DNA of 64,000 nucleotides from Verrucomicrobiota bacterium (GCA_004294095.1 RDZR01000027.1:17248-81247), one strand, 5' to 3'. Shown: positions 1 to 8,702, numbered from the stretch's first letter. The notes: generated by a model not told the origin, from the sequence alone. A program made the numbers and translations.

Positions 1-610
1 GATCTCGATCCCCTCCTTGCGGCGGACGGGCAAAATTTTCCACGATCGCTTTGGCCCACTCTGATGCTTTTTCTTCGCCATGGGTCGCGATCATATACGC
101 AAGGAGCGCTTGATTGTAGCTACTCGTCGATGAACGAGATAATACCCGCCCACGCCACTCAGGTTTTGCCAAATCCTGGTAAGTCGAGATTTCTCCTACT
201 TTCACTCGGTCTTTTGCGACCACAATTCCACGTGCCCTCAAGGTAAATGGCCACCATTTTCCCTCGGCATCTCGCATCGCTTCTGGGCTGTGGTTTTTCA
301 AAAAATCAGTCACGACTGGCTGCAATAATCCTTCCGCCGCCGCACGTTGCATTCTGCCCGCGTCCACCGTGATCAAGACATCCGCAGGGCTCGCTGCGCC
401 TTCTGTTCTCAGCCGCGCGATCAATTGATCCGCCTCCGCTTGCACCACTTTGATCTGAATGCCCGTTTGCTCGGTAAAGAGTGCGTTGACCTTTTCATCC
501 GTCTTGTAATGGCGGTGTGAATAGATGTGCAGCACTTCCTCACCATGGCTCATGCCACCGCAAAGCATCAGGCAAGACAGCAGGACGTAATTGAATTTGA
601 ATCTCAACAT
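1..610 (-). CDS. Fe(3+)-type ABC transporter substrate-binding protein, 3' end outside window
   Basis: This gene is missing from the ORF track because it runs off the left edge. Reading the minus strand from the ATG at 610 gives MLRFKFNYVLLSCLMLCGGMSHGEE, a normal Sec signal peptide, followed by VLHIYSHRHYKTDEKVN. That early Tyr/His-rich segment and the later LRARGIVVAKDRV, SSTSSYNQALLAYMIATHGEE and PPQGGDRD segments match the FutA/IdiA class of periplasmic ferric-iron binding proteins, which pass iron to an inner-membrane ABC permease. About 203 residues are visible of an expected 330 or so. The permease and ATPase would lie to the left, outside the window. The 168-bp gap upstream separates it from the lipoprotein-like gene. 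I looked for a Fur box in that gap and found only a weak half site. Family assignment is fairly secure; iron specificity is inferred. Confidence 0.82.
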   Translation of the reverse strand, partial: MLRFKFNYVLLSCLMLCGGMSHGEEVLHIYSHRHYKTDEKVNALFTEQTGIQIKVVQAEADQLIARLRTEGAASPADVLITVDAGRMQRAAAEGLLQPVVTDFLKNHSPEAMRDAEGKWWPFTLRARGIVVAKDRVKVGEISTYQDLAKPEWRGRVLSRSSTSSYNQALLAYMIATHGEEKASEWAKAIVENFARPPQGGDRD

Positions 611-778
611 CGCCAGTGAGAATAATCCAAGATCGACACGCGGCAACTGGAAAAGCCAATAAGCAATGCATGAGGCCGTAAAAACAAAAGCAAGCGACGC
701 AGTTGCGGAATGGGATTTGGGAGTAGATTAGGCTTATCAACCTTAAACGCGGCCTGCGTTTTTCAAAAATTAAAAAGT

Positions 779-1480
779 TTAAGGAAGCTCGGCGGTCGCC
801 TTTTGCATTCGATTGGAAAATTCTGCGGCCGCTGCATCCGCCGCTTCGGCCAATGCTTTATTGACTAGGCTAGGACTGTTTGCGAAATCGGCCAACCGAG
901 CCTTGGTGTTGCTAACGCCTGTTACCGGACCTAGGCCGCCAAGTTCTTTTTTATCTTCATTTTTGAGTGACACAGTCATTAAGACGTGGGCGGAATAAAA
1001 ATCATCGGTTTTGCCATCGGCGGAATTGCCGACTGGTGCCACTCTAAGCAGCCCGTAAGAATGGACCCGAGTCACGATGGGCGTTGATGAATCCGCCTTC
1101 ATGCGGCTCGCAAAAAAGCGATTTTTTGCTAAATGTTTTTTGAGTGATTGATGCAACGGTTTTGATACTTTTCCTCGCATAGCAGAGTTGATCTTTGCGA
1201 TTTCCATTGGGTGCTGTTTTTCAAACTTATTCTGAGCCACAGCTTGGACGCCTTCAATGATCAATGCTCCCGCGATTCCTCCGATCGCACCACCTCCCAC
1301 AGCCGCAGCCATGAAACCTGCTGTGGCCCCCGGATGATTATTGAGGGCCGTGTAGGATGGATTTTGATAGCTATTTTCCTTCTCAGAGGGGAAAGCGAGA
1401 GAAGTGCTGGGGAGCGCCGCTGCCTGAGCTGCGGTAATTTTATGTCCTCCACCACAGTTGGCTAGCGTGATGATTAGCAT
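779..1480 (-). CDS. putative lipoprotein, unknown function
   Basis: I do not recognise this 233-residue protein. The ATG start gives MLIITLANCGGGHK, which has a lipobox-like L-A-N-C but a hydrophobic stretch of only about eight residues, short for a lipoprotein signal. Reading the same frame further upstream adds KKSYAPHYLLSICSG before the ATG. This would make an ideal signal peptide, but no ATG, GTG or TTG occurs before the in-frame TAG. Either the true start is an unusual codon or the protein uses a very short signal. Residues 55-80 form a glycine/alanine-rich hydrophobic segment (FMAAAVGGGAIGGIAGALIIEG) that could insert in a membrane. The remainder is soluble and ends in an Ala-rich helix. 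It lies on the same strand as the iron-binding protein, 168 bp upstream of it. Confidence 0.6.
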   Translation of the reverse strand: MLIITLANCGGGHKITAAQAAALPSTSLAFPSEKENSYQNPSYTALNNHPGATAGFMAAAVGGGAIGGIAGALIIEGVQAVAQNKFEKQHPMEIAKINSAMRGKVSKPLHQSLKKHLAKNRFFASRMKADSSTPIVTRVHSYGLLRVAPVGNSADGKTDDFYSAHVLMTVSLKNEDKKELGGLGPVTGVSNTKARLADFANSPSLVNKALAEAADAAAAEFSNRMQKATAELP

Positions 1481-1779
1481 GCCCGAGCAGATTGATAATA
1501 AGTAATGTGGCGCATATGATTTTTTTTCTTGCGAGGGAATTTCGAAAAACTATTTTTTTACCGTAATAAATTTAGTGGTAAATATATCAGAAGTGCAAAC
1601 AATTTTGAGTATCGCGTGCATTAGGAAATCCAGGATAAGAATCGTGTATTTTCTGCAAAATGACAGCCAAGTCATCTGATTAGGGCCAAAGGCAAAATTT
1701 ATTCTATTTCGGCCCAAAATGATGGATAAAACGGGTGGTGGTTTGACCATTTGCAAAGACTCCGATACTCTTTCATTCG
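1481..1779. promoter_or_regulatory. intergenic region between divergent genes, upstream of the isoprenoid/lipid operon
   Basis: This AT-rich stretch of about 300 bp separates the minus-strand lipoprotein gene from the plus-strand seven-gene operon and must hold both promoters. TTGACC at 1743-1748, 17 bp, then TACTCT at 1766-1771 is a weak sigma-70-like match for the operon; if used, the mRNA would begin almost at the annotated ATG. An inverted repeat ATGAC-N6-GTCAT lies at 1660-1675. No convincing gene is present: the 113-residue minus-strand ORF at 1550-1891 overlaps the HMG-CoA reductase start and looks like noise. Confidence 0.3.
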
Positions 1780-3045
1780 ATGAATGGTAAGCACATATTG
1801 ACAATGATGCATGCGAGCGAGCTTTTACAGGCGCGCGCGATTGATGAAATAATGCAACGCTTGGCACCTGACTTTGATGATTTGCCTGCATTTCCCAAGG
1901 TGACAGCGAAGGTCTCAGCCCAGGCGATCAACCGGACGTGGAATCATTTCCCTCACGATCCAGCGGTCAGGCGGGCTTTGCTTGATGCAAGCGAGGACAC
2001 GCAAGCCTACGAGGGCAATATTGAAAATATGATCGGTTTGATAAAAATTCCTCTGGGAGTTGCCGGCCCACTACGTGTTCGCGGTCTCGCTGCGTATGGG
2101 GATTATGCGGTGCCGTTGGCCACATCGGAGGCGGCCTTAGTGGCAAGTTACCACAGGGGCTGCCGCGTGATCAATGAGTCAGGTGGCTGCACGACTTTGA
2201 TCCTATCAGAATGTGTGACGCGCTCGCCGGCATTCATTTTTGCAACGGCTACGCAATCTGCACGCTTTGTGCTTTGGGTGTTGGAAAATTTTTCTGTGGT
2301 CAAAGGAATTGCCGAGTCCACCACTGCGCATGGACGATTGACGGACATTGGTTGCATCGTCGAGGGTAACCACGCTTACCTGAATCTTGAATACACCACG
2401 GGCGATGCTGCTGGGCAAAATATGGTGACCATTGCCACTCAAGCTGTATGCGATTGGGTGGGTGAGCACTGCCCGCTCAAGCCGGAGAAAATTTATGTGG
2501 AGGGAAATGCCTCAGGCGATAAAAAGGCGAGCGCTAAATCGTTCATGCATGTGCGTGGGAAAAAAGTATCGGCAGAAGTGTTGGTGCCCGGGCTGGTTCT
2601 CAAACAACGTCTGCATGTAACGGCTAAGGAAATGGAGCAATACTGGCGCGTTTCTGCCATTGGCGGTGTGCTCAGCGGAACCATCGGTGTGCATGGGCAT
2701 TTCGCAAATGGATTGGCGGCTTTGTATCTCGCCACGGGGCAAGATGTGGCGTGCGTGGCAGAGTCCGCTGTGGGCGTAACTCGATTTGAAGCGCGCGATG
2801 ATGGATCGCTTTACGCCACAGTCACACTGCCGAGCATCATTGCGGGCACAGTGGGTGGCGGCACATCGATGCCTACCGCGGCGGCATGTCTCGATCTCAT
2901 GGGTCTGCGCGGAGCAGGCAAGGCTCGTGCTTTTGCCGAGGTGTGTGCCGCGCTTTTGTTGGGCGGCGAGCTATCGATCATTGCAGCGATGGCAGCAGGC
3001 CACTTCAGCCGCGCTCACAAGAAACTTGCTAGGAAAAAACCATGA
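1780..3045 (+). CDS. hmgA: hydroxymethylglutaryl-CoA reductase, class I-like
   Basis: Reduces HMG-CoA to mevalonate with two NAD(P)H, the committed step of the mevalonate route to isoprenoids. Family motifs are clear in the 421-residue product: ENMIG near residue 82 followed by IPLGVAGPL, TTGDAAGQNMV near 207, the catalytic-lysine region GDKKAS near 247, GTVGGGTS near 358, and the catalytic histidine in AAGHFSRAH near 408. The DKK lysine and C-terminal histidine arrangement fits class I (eukaryote/archaea-type) rather than the class II enzyme usual in bacteria. The extra membrane domain of eukaryotic forms is absent, so it should be cytosolic. Three in-frame ATGs lie at 1780, 1804 and 1807; none has a strong ribosome-binding site. 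The stop overlaps the UbiA start by 4 bp. Other mevalonate genes are not in the window. Confidence 0.93.
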   Translation: MNGKHILTMMHASELLQARAIDEIMQRLAPDFDDLPAFPKVTAKVSAQAINRTWNHFPHDPAVRRALLDASEDTQAYEGNIENMIGLIKIPLGVAGPLRVRGLAAYGDYAVPLATSEAALVASYHRGCRVINESGGCTTLILSECVTRSPAFIFATATQSARFVLWVLENFSVVKGIAESTTAHGRLTDIGCIVEGNHAYLNLEYTTGDAAGQNMVTIATQAVCDWVGEHCPLKPEKIYVEGNASGDKKASAKSFMHVRGKKVSAEVLVPGLVLKQRLHVTAKEMEQYWRVSAIGGVLSGTIGVHGHFANGLAALYLATGQDVACVAESAVGVTRFEARDDGSLYATVTLPSIIAGTVGGGTSMPTAAACLDLMGLRGAGKARAFAEVCAALLLGGELSIIAAMAAGHFSRAHKKLARKKP

Positions 3046-3929
3046 AGTGGTGGATTTATCAAAAAGAGCGATTTTCTCTGGTTGCACACGCACCGTTGAT
3101 CTTGGCATTCAGCGCCTGCGGGGTATCGTATTCTGCATTACTCGTGGGCACGCGTCCGAGTTTGGTCTCCTTTGCCGTGGCGTTTGCAGTTTGTCTGATG
3201 ATGTTCATGCAACTACGCATCGCGGATGAATTCAAGGACGCTGAAGATGATGCGCGTTGGCGGCCCTATCGCCCAGTTCCTAGAGGTTTGGTAAGTTTAG
3301 CCGAGCTGCGCGGATGGTTCATCGCCTTTGCGATCGCGCAGTTGGCATTATCCGCGCTGTTAGACCTGTGGCTGATCGGCCTTCTTCTGGTGGCTTGGTC
3401 TTATCTAACAATGATGTGTGTTGAGTTTTTCTGCCGTGATTGGCTCAAGGCACGGCCGGTCATCTACTTGCTATCACACATGGGCATTATGCCATTGGTA
3501 GATTGGTTCGCTACCGCCTGCCATTGGGCTCCAGCGGGTCATGGCATGCCTGCCGGTCTTGGCTGGTTTTTAGCGGCCAGTTTTTTCAACGGAATCGTCA
3601 TCGAGCTGGGGAGGAAAATTCGCCGCAAGGAGGATGAAGAAGAAGGCGTAGAAACCTACAGCGTTTTATGGGGGAAAAAACGGGCGACAATTGCTTGGTT
3701 GGCGACCATGCTGCTGACACTATTATGCGGATGGCGGGCATCGCTCTTGACCAACTTTCATGAAATTTTTCTCTGGTGCACAATCCCTGCTTTTTTGCTT
3801 TCCGCGTGCGTGGCTTATCTTTTTATCATTTCTAACAAAAGCAGCAAAGGCATCGAAAAGCTATCGGCGTTGTGGACCTTGGCATTGTATCTCATACTTG
3901 GAGTGATTCCATTATGGCTGAAATATTGA
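3042..3929 (+). CDS. UbiA-family prenyltransferase
   Basis: A 295-residue integral membrane protein with about eight hydrophobic segments. UbiA enzymes transfer a polyprenyl chain from its diphosphate onto an acceptor using two Mg-binding Asp-rich motifs. The first is visible as RIADEFKDAEDDARWRPYRPVPRG (about residues 59-82); the second is the acidic KEDEEEGVETYS segment near 200. The RPxRPVPRG variant differs from 4-hydroxybenzoate prenyltransferases, so the acceptor is not predictable. It overlaps the HMG-CoA reductase gene by 4 bp and the next gene by 16 bp, implying translational coupling. In context it would use prenyl diphosphate made downstream of mevalonate. Alternatives within the superfamily include DGGGP-synthase-like and quinone- or chlorophyll-type transferases. 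Confidence 0.82.
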   Translation: MKWWIYQKERFSLVAHAPLILAFSACGVSYSALLVGTRPSLVSFAVAFAVCLMMFMQLRIADEFKDAEDDARWRPYRPVPRGLVSLAELRGWFIAFAIAQLALSALLDLWLIGLLLVAWSYLTMMCVEFFCRDWLKARPVIYLLSHMGIMPLVDWFATACHWAPAGHGMPAGLGWFLAASFFNGIVIELGRKIRRKEDEEEGVETYSVLWGKKRATIAWLATMLLTLLCGWRASLLTNFHEIFLWCTIPAFLLSACVAYLFIISNKSSKGIEKLSALWTLALYLILGVIPLWLKY

Positions 3930-6322
3930 GTGAAATCGATTCGTTTGATCCGATGGTGAGCGGCGGTAAAGCTGCCTCTTTGAGCGCACTGCGGCGTGCG
4001 GGATTTGAGGTGCCAGACTTTTTTGCCATCCCACCAAATGTCGTATTCTCTGAGCAAGAGCTTGGGGACTGGCTTCTGCGACTTGGGAGTGGTCCCTATG
4101 CCGTGCGCAGTTCTTCGCGTGATGAAGATGGGGTCAATCATTCCTTCGCTGGGCAGTTTGCCACTTTTCTGGATGTGGCAGCGGTCGATATTGCCGAGAA
4201 AATAGCGATTGTTAGAGCATCCGCAAGCGCGGAGGCAATCCTACTCTATGCAAGAGAAAAGAAGATTCCGCCACCTGCTGTGCCGGCAGTGTTGATCATG
4301 CCGATGCTCGATGCGCGGGCAGCTGGGGTTTGCTTTAGTGCAGATCCGGTGGGCGGGCGGCGTGCTCTCGCAGTTTTATCCGCATGTGAAGGCACCGGTG
4401 AAAAGCTGGTATCAGGTGAGGTGGATGGAGAAGATTGGAAAATTTTCCGCAAAGGGGAGGCAGTCGGCCAGCAAGGAGTTATTTCAGCAGATGATGCGAA
4501 AAAAATAGCTGACTTAGCATGGCGCTGCGAGAGGCATTACATGCGACCGCAAGACATCGAGTGGGCGATTGATCGAGCCGGGAAATTATGGCTTTTGCAA
4601 TCTCGCCCCATCACCACGCTTGGTCATTGCCCAGATCCTGACGACACTTTGCGCGTATTTGATAATAGCAACATCGCAGAAAGTTACAGTGGCATAACCA
4701 CGCCGATGACTTTCTCATTTGCGCAGCGGATTTATGAATCCGTCTATCGCGAGTTTTGTTTTTTATTGGGTGTCCCGCATGAACGCATTGCCGCCGCGGA
4801 TGATGTTTTCCCGCAGATGCTGGGTATGATTCGCGGCAGGGTGTATTACAATTTACTCAGCTGGTATCGGGTGCTGGCGCTGCTGCCGGGATTTAATGTG
4901 AACCGCACTTTCATGGAGCAAATGATGGGTGTGAAAGAACCGTTGCCCAAGACATTGGTGCAAAAGGTCGTGGCAGAAAATGAGCGCGGACGCCTCGCCG
5001 ATAAGTGGCATCTATTCAAAACCTGCCTTGGTCTGCTACGTGGATTTTTCTTGTTAGAAAATCAGATCAAGCAATTCCGCCTACGACTTTCCAAAGCACT
5101 TGATACTCCCCTACCCCAATCAATGGATGGCGAAGCGATGGCTGCGGACTATCGAAGATTGGAAGGCATGTTGCTCAAAAAATGGGATGCACCTCTCGTG
5201 AATGATTTTTTCGCCATGATTTTCCACGGCTTGGTGCGTGGCCTATGCGGAAAGTGGTTTGCTTCCGAACCTCAACTCGTCAATGACCTAATGGCAGATT
5301 GTGGCGAAATTATCAGCGCTGAACCGCCGCGAAGAATCTGCCAAATGGCGGAAATGGTTGCAAAAAATTCATCTCTAACAAAATTGCTAGCCTCCAGAGA
5401 AACTCCCGTGGCAGAAAAAATCCGCGGCTTGAGAGCAGACACAACATTGGCTCGCGAATGGGATACATACCTGCAACGCTTTGGGGACCGCTGCCTTGAA
5501 GAACTTAAATTAGAGAGTCTCAACGTCGCCGATGATCCATACGCACTATTGCTATCGCTTGGCCTGCTGGCGCAGCGTGGAGTCACCAAAGCTGATTCGA
5601 TCAATCAGGTGGTGATGAGACCCAACTTACCTTGGTGGAAGGATAAAATTTTTTGCTTCGTTCTAACAAATGCGCAGCGTTTAGTGAGAAACAGGGAAAA
5701 TCTTCGCTTTGAAAGAACACGCTTGTTTGGCCGCGTGCGAGCCTTGGTTTCTGGCATGGGCCGAGTGCTCTATGCCGATGGCACCATCAATGAAGCGAAC
5801 GATGTTTTTTACCTCAATCTTAATGAGCTGTTAGCCGTGTGGGACGGCACAGGAACCACCAGTGATTTGCGCGGATTGATAGCTGCTAGAAAAAGCGAAT
5901 ACGCTGGCTACCAGCAGATGCCTGAACCTCCTGACCGGATTGTATGTCACGGGCCATTGCACCGATACGAAGAATTTCCTGCAATTAAACCGGCCGTGAT
6001 GGATGATGCGTTGATGCAGGGAGTCGGAGCCTGTGGTGGCATTGTCCGCGGCAAAGTCCGTGTGGTGTTAGATCCAAGACAGGTGGAAATGGCGGCAGGT
6101 GAAATCATCGTTGCCCGTCAGACCGATCCTGGCTGGGTGGTGCTTTTCCCCTCCGCAGCTGGTTTGTTAGTCGAGCGCGGCAGCTTGCTTTCCCACTCGG
6201 CGATTGTTTCCCGAGAACTACGCCTGCCATGCATCGTATCACTACCTAACATCACTCAGATTCTCAAGAATGGCGATGAAATAGAAATGAACGGCGGCAA
6301 TGGAACTGTTAGAATGTTATGA
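3914..6322 (+). CDS. PEP synthase/rifampin-phosphotransferase-like swivelling-histidine phosphotransferase
   Basis: I start this 802-residue protein at the ATG at 3914 (MAEILSEIDSFDPMVSGGKAASL) rather than the track's 3872, because the former begins the normal PPDK N-terminal ATP-grasp domain (residues 1-230, with GGKAASL, AVRSSSRDED, FAGQF and DIEWAIDRAGKLWLLQSRP). Residues about 250-690 form a large, poorly conserved middle domain. The C-terminus (about 700-802) is the mobile phosphohistidine domain: GLLVERGSLLSHSAIVSRELRLPCIVS, with the catalytic histidine in LLSHSAIV. The PEP/pyruvate TIM-barrel of true PEP synthase is absent. The architecture therefore matches rifampin phosphotransferase-like enzymes that move the beta-phosphate of ATP onto an alcohol. 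The acceptor here may be a prenyl or lipid alcohol, which is an inference from context only. Confidence 0.85.
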   Translation: MAEILSEIDSFDPMVSGGKAASLSALRRAGFEVPDFFAIPPNVVFSEQELGDWLLRLGSGPYAVRSSSRDEDGVNHSFAGQFATFLDVAAVDIAEKIAIVRASASAEAILLYAREKKIPPPAVPAVLIMPMLDARAAGVCFSADPVGGRRALAVLSACEGTGEKLVSGEVDGEDWKIFRKGEAVGQQGVISADDAKKIADLAWRCERHYMRPQDIEWAIDRAGKLWLLQSRPITTLGHCPDPDDTLRVFDNSNIAESYSGITTPMTFSFAQRIYESVYREFCFLLGVPHERIAAADDVFPQMLGMIRGRVYYNLLSWYRVLALLPGFNVNRTFMEQMMGVKEPLPKTLVQKVVAENERGRLADKWHLFKTCLGLLRGFFLLENQIKQFRLRLSKALDTPLPQSMDGEAMAADYRRLEGMLLKKWDAPLVNDFFAMIFHGLVRGLCGKWFASEPQLVNDLMADCGEIISAEPPRRICQMAEMVAKNSSLTKLLASRETPVAEKIRGLRADTTLAREWDTYLQRFGDRCLEELKLESLNVADDPYALLLSLGLLAQRGVTKADSINQVVMRPNLPWWKDKIFCFVLTNAQRLVRNRENLRFERTRLFGRVRALVSGMGRVLYADGTINEANDVFYLNLNELLAVWDGTGTTSDLRGLIAARKSEYAGYQQMPEPPDRIVCHGPLHRYEEFPAIKPAVMDDALMQGVGACGGIVRGKVRVVLDPRQVEMAAGEIIVARQTDPGWVVLFPSAAGLLVERGSLLSHSAIVSRELRLPCIVSLPNITQILKNGDEIEMNGGNGTVRML

Positions 6323-7425
6323 TCCAATCTGAAGTTCAAAATCGCGCCAGCTTTGATTACATCCGTTATGCGCAATGCTGGGAAGATGCGGACATATTGG
6401 TATCCGCGCTTGCACCGCAAGGCCGCGCGTGTGTCAGCATCGGCTCGGCGGGTGATAATTGTTTTTCTCTGCTAGCAGCCGGCGCCGCATCGGTCACTGC
6501 GGTGGAAATGAACGCCGCTCAAATCGCTTGTATCGAATTACGGCGTGCGGCGTATTTGACGCTGGAGCACCCTGAGTTTTTGGAATTGTTAGGATCGCGT
6601 GCGTCATCAGATTGTTTATCTCTGTATCGCAAATGCCGCGGCATCATGGATGCGAATGCTCGAAATTTTTGGGATACAAGGCGTGATCTCATAGCGGCAG
6701 GTATCGGTTCGGCTGGAAAATTTGAGAGTTATTTCTGCTTGTTTCGTGAACGCATCCTGCCGCTTGCCCATGGTAGGAATCGGGTGCGCCAATTGTTAGA
6801 ACCAGCAACACTGGAAGAGAGACGTGTTTTCTATCAAAAACAATGGAACAACCTGCGCTGGCGAACTATTTTCCGCGTGTTTTTTTCACGTTTTGTCATG
6901 GGACACATGGGGCGTGATCCGGAATTTTTTCAATACGTGGAGGGCAACGTCGCGGATCGTATCCTTGAGCGCACGCGCCACGCTTTGGTCGAGATGGATG
7001 CCGCTGCAAATCCTTATTTGCATTGGATTCTAACAGGCACTCACGGTGAAGCCTTGCCGCATGCGTTGCGTCCGGAATCGTTCGAGGCGATTCGCTCAGC
7101 ATTGTCCCGGCCGGGTGCTTTTGAGGTAATCAATGCACCGTTAGAAGCATTCCTCGCTACCAGTGGCACAACATTCGATGCATTCAATTTGAGCGATATC
7201 TTTGAATACATGAGCGAGTCATCCATGAATTCAATTTTGCAGGAAATAGTGTGTCATTCTAACAGCGGCGCGCGTCTAGCGTATTGGAATATGCTGGTGC
7301 CTAGGAATCGTCCACAAGCGATGGCTGATGTTCTTTTTCCGTTAGAGAAAGAAGCTGCTAGATTGTTTTTTGAGGACAAAGCGTGGTTTTATTCGCGCTT
7401 CATCGTCGAGGAGGTATTGGCATGA
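6319..7425 (+). CDS. DUF3419 / BtaA-like SAM-dependent 3-amino-3-carboxypropyl transferase
   Basis: The 368-residue product opens with RYAQCWEDADILVSAL followed by CVSIGSAGDNCFSLLAAGAASVTAVEMNAAQIACIELRRAAY, the characteristic start of the DUF3419 family. Its best-known member, BtaA, transfers the 3-amino-3-carboxypropyl group of S-adenosylmethionine to diacylglycerol, the first step of betaine lipid synthesis. The glycine-rich SAGDN loop and the acidic E in VEMN fit SAM binding. The C-terminal half (ILTGTHGEALPHALRPE, FDAFNLSDIFEYMS) is also family-like. No BtaB-type N-methyltransferase is next to it, so a finished betaine lipid is not implied; the substrate may be the prenylated product of the neighbouring UbiA enzyme. 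It overlaps its neighbours by 4 bp at both ends. Confidence 0.85.
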   Translation: MIQSEVQNRASFDYIRYAQCWEDADILVSALAPQGRACVSIGSAGDNCFSLLAAGAASVTAVEMNAAQIACIELRRAAYLTLEHPEFLELLGSRASSDCLSLYRKCRGIMDANARNFWDTRRDLIAAGIGSAGKFESYFCLFRERILPLAHGRNRVRQLLEPATLEERRVFYQKQWNNLRWRTIFRVFFSRFVMGHMGRDPEFFQYVEGNVADRILERTRHALVEMDAAANPYLHWILTGTHGEALPHALRPESFEAIRSALSRPGAFEVINAPLEAFLATSGTTFDAFNLSDIFEYMSESSMNSILQEIVCHSNSGARLAYWNMLVPRNRPQAMADVLFPLEKEAARLFFEDKAWFYSRFIVEEVLA

Positions 7426-8702
7426 ATGTGCTGCTGCTGTGGTTGGCATTTATTGGCTTGTGGAGCGCAGTGGCATGGGCGGCCAAATCATTCCATTGGC
7501 AAGCAGAATCAAGCCGAAAAGCAATTCACACCGGCATGGGACTGGTGTGTGCTTGTTTTCCATGGTTTTTTTCTCATCCGTGGGAGGTATGGATGCTCGC
7601 TATATTGTGCGTGATTCCACTGGCAGGGGCACGAGTTTTTCCAAATGGGTTTCCAAAGGCGATGAGTGCCGCACTCAATCGGGTGACGAGGCGTTCTTGG
7701 GGCGAGCTGCTTTTCGCTCCATCGGTGGCTCTGGCCTTTACTTTCGGCCATCAGAACCGGCCGTTATTCACCGCCTGTATTCTTCTGTTAGCCTTGGCCG
7801 ATGCCGCCGGTGCTTTGGTGGGGAAACGTTGGGGAGCAAACGGCTACGCCACGATGAGCACTAGAAAATCAGTGGAAGGCAGCTTGGCGGTGATGATTTC
7901 TGGCGGCCTAGTCGTATTTCTGGTGCTATGGATCGCAGCGGTGGCCCCGATCGGAAATTGCCTTTTCATCGCCATGGTGGCGGGATGCTTGGTCGGCATG
8001 ATCGAAGCGGTGGCGGATAGCGGGTTTGATAATCTCACAATTCCTGTGGGTATGTTTCTAATTCTCGATCGGCTAATTGTCTTGGATCTGGGGGATCTTA
8101 TCGCGCGGTTAGCCGTGCTCGGTTTTCTCGCAATCACGTTATTACTCAGTGCGCGGCGTAGCACGCTAGACGGTGGCGCGTTGTTGGCAGGCTGCCTGTT
8201 GCTCTATGCCTGCCATGCTCTTGGTGGTTGGCTATTTTTCTTGCCTCCGCTGATGGTGTTTTTGTTTCACTTGCGAGCCTGCATCCGCTGGCAGCTGCAT
8301 CTAAGGATGCATCATGGGGTGATTTCTGTGGCAAGCCTCGGACTACCTGTGATGTTGTGGCTTATCGTTAATGCAACGGAAATGATGCCGCAGAGAGCCT
8401 CTTTGCAAGCTGTCGCATGGTCCTGTGCGGTTTTTCTGGCACTGGCAATGAGCGCGACGAAGTGGAAAATGACCTCGCAACGGAATTTTTGGACCCCGTG
8501 CATGAAAGCCGTGGCAGTTTGCATTCTGCCGCTATGGGTGCTTGGCGAATTTCCCGGATGGCTAAATTTTTCCGTAGGGTTTGCTGTTAGTTTAGCTAGT
8601 GTTTATTTCGGAGCACGCGTGCCACAAGCCGAGCAATCTTATGAATACTCGTGGCGAGCTGCTAGCGCATTACTCACATCCTGCACAGTTTTTTTATCAT
8701 GA
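7422..8702 (+). CDS. SEC59/DGK1/VTE5-family membrane kinase (CTP-dependent isoprenol or lipid kinase)
   Basis: The start is the ATG at 7422, which overlaps the preceding TGA as ATGA and follows an excellent AGGAGGT ribosome-binding site; the track start at 7383 lies inside the previous gene. The 426-residue protein is strongly hydrophobic. Residues about 1-235 carry the family signature: SRKAIHTGMG early, then LADAAGALVGKRWG and STRKSVEGSLAV, the conserved block of dolichol, phytol and diacylglycerol kinases related to CDP-diglyceride synthase. Members phosphorylate a lipid alcohol with CTP. Residues about 240-426 add further membrane segments that I do not recognise, making this about twice the usual length and possibly a fusion. 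With UbiA and HMG-CoA reductase in the operon, an isoprenoid alcohol is a plausible substrate. Confidence 0.8.
   Translation: MNVLLLWLAFIGLWSAVAWAAKSFHWQAESSRKAIHTGMGLVCACFPWFFSHPWEVWMLAILCVIPLAGARVFPNGFPKAMSAALNRVTRRSWGELLFAPSVALAFTFGHQNRPLFTACILLLALADAAGALVGKRWGANGYATMSTRKSVEGSLAVMISGGLVVFLVLWIAAVAPIGNCLFIAMVAGCLVGMIEAVADSGFDNLTIPVGMFLILDRLIVLDLGDLIARLAVLGFLAITLLLSARRSTLDGGALLAGCLLLYACHALGGWLFFLPPLMVFLFHLRACIRWQLHLRMHHGVISVASLGLPVMLWLIVNATEMMPQRASLQAVAWSCAVFLALAMSATKWKMTSQRNFWTPCMKAVAVCILPLWVLGEFPGWLNFSVGFAVSLASVYFGARVPQAEQSYEYSWRAASALLTSCTVFLS

Noticed and set aside
611-778. Fur box in front of the iron-binding protein gene
   Set aside because: TGAGAATAATC is only a half match to the GATAATGATAATCATTATC consensus; not enough to call.
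1550-1891. 113-residue minus-strand ORF
   Set aside because: Overlaps the HMG-CoA reductase start, has no recognisable domain and no ribosome-binding site.
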